Positions 6,387-7,324 of a DNA stretch of 7,324 bases are shown here, piece after piece (positions within the stretch are counted from its first letter, which is position 1; each line of letters starts with the position of its first letter). Source of the stretch: Perlabentimonas sp964490015 (GTDB lineage Bacteria; Bacteroidota; Bacteroidia; Bacteroidales; Tenuifilaceae). Under the pieces are notes generated by a model. It searched no databases. It was not told the DNA's origin and saw only the letters and a list, made by a program, of their open reading frames with translations. Made by a program: the position numbers and the translations under genes. The stretch spans positions 1 through 7,324 of the forward strand of contig CAZBBA010000136.1 of NCBI GenBank assembly GCA_964490015.1, in the 5' to 3' direction.

Positions 6387-7160
6387 ATGAGTAACGAAAA
6401 TAAATCTATTCACGAGTTCGATTTTGCTCTTATTTGCGAATACTTTTCGAGCATCAAACGTCAAGGGCCTGGTAGCCCCGAGGTTACGCTAAAAGCATTG
6501 AGTTTTATTGAAAACCTTACCGATAAATCTCGCATAGCAGATCTGGGTTGCGGAACTGGCGGTCAAACCATGACTTTAGCCCAGCATACGCAGGGCACAA
6601 TTATGGGGATCGATCTTTTTCCAAATTTTATCTCCCTTTTCAACGATAACGCACTTAAGCTTGGGCTTGAAAAAAGGGTAAAGGGTATCGTTGGTTCAAT
6701 GGACAATCTTCCTTTTCAGGATGAGGAGCTTGACCTAATCTGGTCCGAAGGAGCAATTTACAACATTGGTTTTGAACGTGGACTTAGGGAGTGGCGGAGA
6801 TTTCTGAAGAAAGGAGGGTATGTCGCCGTAACTGAAGCTTCGTGGTTTACCGAAGAGCGACCCGATGAAATCCACAACTTTTGGATGGATGCCTACCCCG
6901 AAATTAATACCATTCCTAACAAGGTTGCCCAAATGCAAAGTGTGGGTTACATTCCCGTTGCGTCTTTTATTCTGCCCGAAAACTGTTGGACCGAACATTT
7001 TTATGTTCATCAAGTTGAGGCTCAACAAATTTTTCTGAAAAAGCATAAAGGCAACAAAGTTGCCGAGGAGCTGGTAGTCAACGAGAGACGGGAGGCGGAA
7101 CTATACTCAAGGTACAAACAGTACTATGGGTATGTATTTTACATTGGGAAGAAAACTTAA
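6387..7160 (+). CDS. Class I SAM-dependent methyltransferase
   Basis: This 257-residue protein has a complete Rossmann methyltransferase core. Motif I is IADLGCGTGGQT (50-61), the acidic residue binding the SAM ribose is Asp76 in GIDLFP, motif II spans SMDNLPF (104-110) and LDLIWSEGAIYNIGF (115-129), and FLKKGGYVAVTE (139-150) is the motif III strand. The N-terminal FDFALICEYFSSIKRQGPGS (11-30) and the C-terminal part (PENCWTEHFY, FLKKHKGNK, YYGYVFYIGKKT) match a methyltransferase type I recognise from Bacteroidota genomes. The acceptor substrate is not known; the fold suits a small molecule. I chose ATG 6387 over 6357 and 6360 because the conserved protein begins at MSNENK, the ten extra residues (MMHIQITINI) look like translated leader, and a promoter candidate ends at 6354. 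It is a single gene with its own terminator, 242 bases downstream of the ATPase. Confidence 0.9.
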   Translation: MSNENKSIHEFDFALICEYFSSIKRQGPGSPEVTLKALSFIENLTDKSRIADLGCGTGGQTMTLAQHTQGTIMGIDLFPNFISLFNDNALKLGLEKRVKGIVGSMDNLPFQDEELDLIWSEGAIYNIGFERGLREWRRFLKKGGYVAVTEASWFTEERPDEIHNFWMDAYPEINTIPNKVAQMQSVGYIPVASFILPENCWTEHFYVHQVEAQQIFLKKHKGNKVAEELVVNERREAELYSRYKQYYGYVFYIGKKT

Positions 7161-7171
7161 ATAAAGCATTT

Positions 7172-7209
7172 AAAAAAGGGCTGTTCCTTTATTCGAACAG
7201 CTCTTTTTT
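7172..7209 (+). terminator. Rho-independent terminator after the methyltransferase gene
   Basis: A stem of nine pairs, GGGCTGTTC (7178-7186) with GAACAGCTC (7195-7203) including one G-U pair, encloses an 8-base loop. It is flanked by A6 on the left and T7 on the right, which extend the stem and supply the U-tract. It begins 11 bases after the stop codon. The A-tract and T-tract on both sides mean it could also work for transcripts entering from the right. Confidence 0.92.
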
Positions 7210-7249
7210 TGTGCTATTCAAAATATTACTTATTCAACATTTAGAGACT

Positions 7250-7324
7250 GTTTAAATTTTTGAATTTTTAGATTTCTCACTTCGTTACCAATGACAGATT
7301 TACGCAACCTCCACATTTTCTGAT
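7250..7324. repeat. Possible dispersed Bacteroidota intergenic repeat, running to the window edge
   Basis: The stretch AGATTTCTCACTTCGTTACC followed by AATGACAG (7269-7296) resembles a degenerate copy of a repeat I recall as common in Bacteroidota, of the general form GATTTCTC-CT-CGTTCGAAATGACA. The preceding GAGACTGTTTAAATTTTTG also has the look of repeat-flanking sequence. No coding frame is evident. The identification rests on memory of similar sequences. Confidence 0.35.

Noticed and set aside
1..7324. CRISPR array, tRNA/rRNA gene, insertion sequence, phage or toxin-antitoxin module
   Set aside because: I found no regularly spaced direct repeats, no RNA gene signatures, no transposase or integrase motifs, and no small paired genes of the toxin-antitoxin kind.

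Overview
The window looks like ordinary chromosomal sequence from a member of the Bacteroidota, most likely a Bacteroidales-type organism. The reasons are an outer-membrane TonB-dependent receptor with an N-terminal carboxypeptidase-regulatory-like domain, an AAA/DUF4143-type ATPase with the C-terminal signature common in this phylum, a methyltransferase of a type I recognise from Bacteroidota, several -7 promoter boxes of the phylum-specific form TAnnTTTG, and moderately AT-rich DNA without strong Shine-Dalgarno sites. These assignments come from reading motifs, not from database searches.

Layout, left to right. Positions 2-388 (+) hold the C-terminal end of an FAD-dependent oxidoreductase of the phytoene desaturase/retinol saturase family, cut by the window edge. 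A composite palindromic repeat fills much of the gap (434-528). Positions 580-1482 (+) encode an HSL-type (family IV) alpha/beta-hydrolase with an intact catalytic triad. Converging on it from the other strand is a two-gene unit read right to left: a TonB-dependent receptor (4503 to 2116) followed 11 bases later by a HemG-like flavodoxin with an apparent signal peptide (2104 to 1538). A 447-base divergent intergenic region follows; it contains no gene but carries candidate promoters for both sides. Positions 4951-6144 (+) encode the ATPase. Positions 6387-7160 (+) encode a class I SAM-dependent methyltransferase, closed by a very clear intrinsic terminator (7172-7209). The last ~75 bases look like another dispersed Bacteroidota repeat.

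The only functional partnership the layout supports is the receptor-flavodoxin pair: a high-affinity outer-membrane importer of unknown substrate and a flavodoxin that may act outside the cytoplasm. The hydrolase, ATPase and methyltransferase appear to be independent units. I see no defence island, transposase, CRISPR array, RNA gene or phage gene, and no strong candidate for a new multi-gene system. The items most worth checking are the composite repeat, the possibly exported flavodoxin, and the long leader in front of the methyltransferase.
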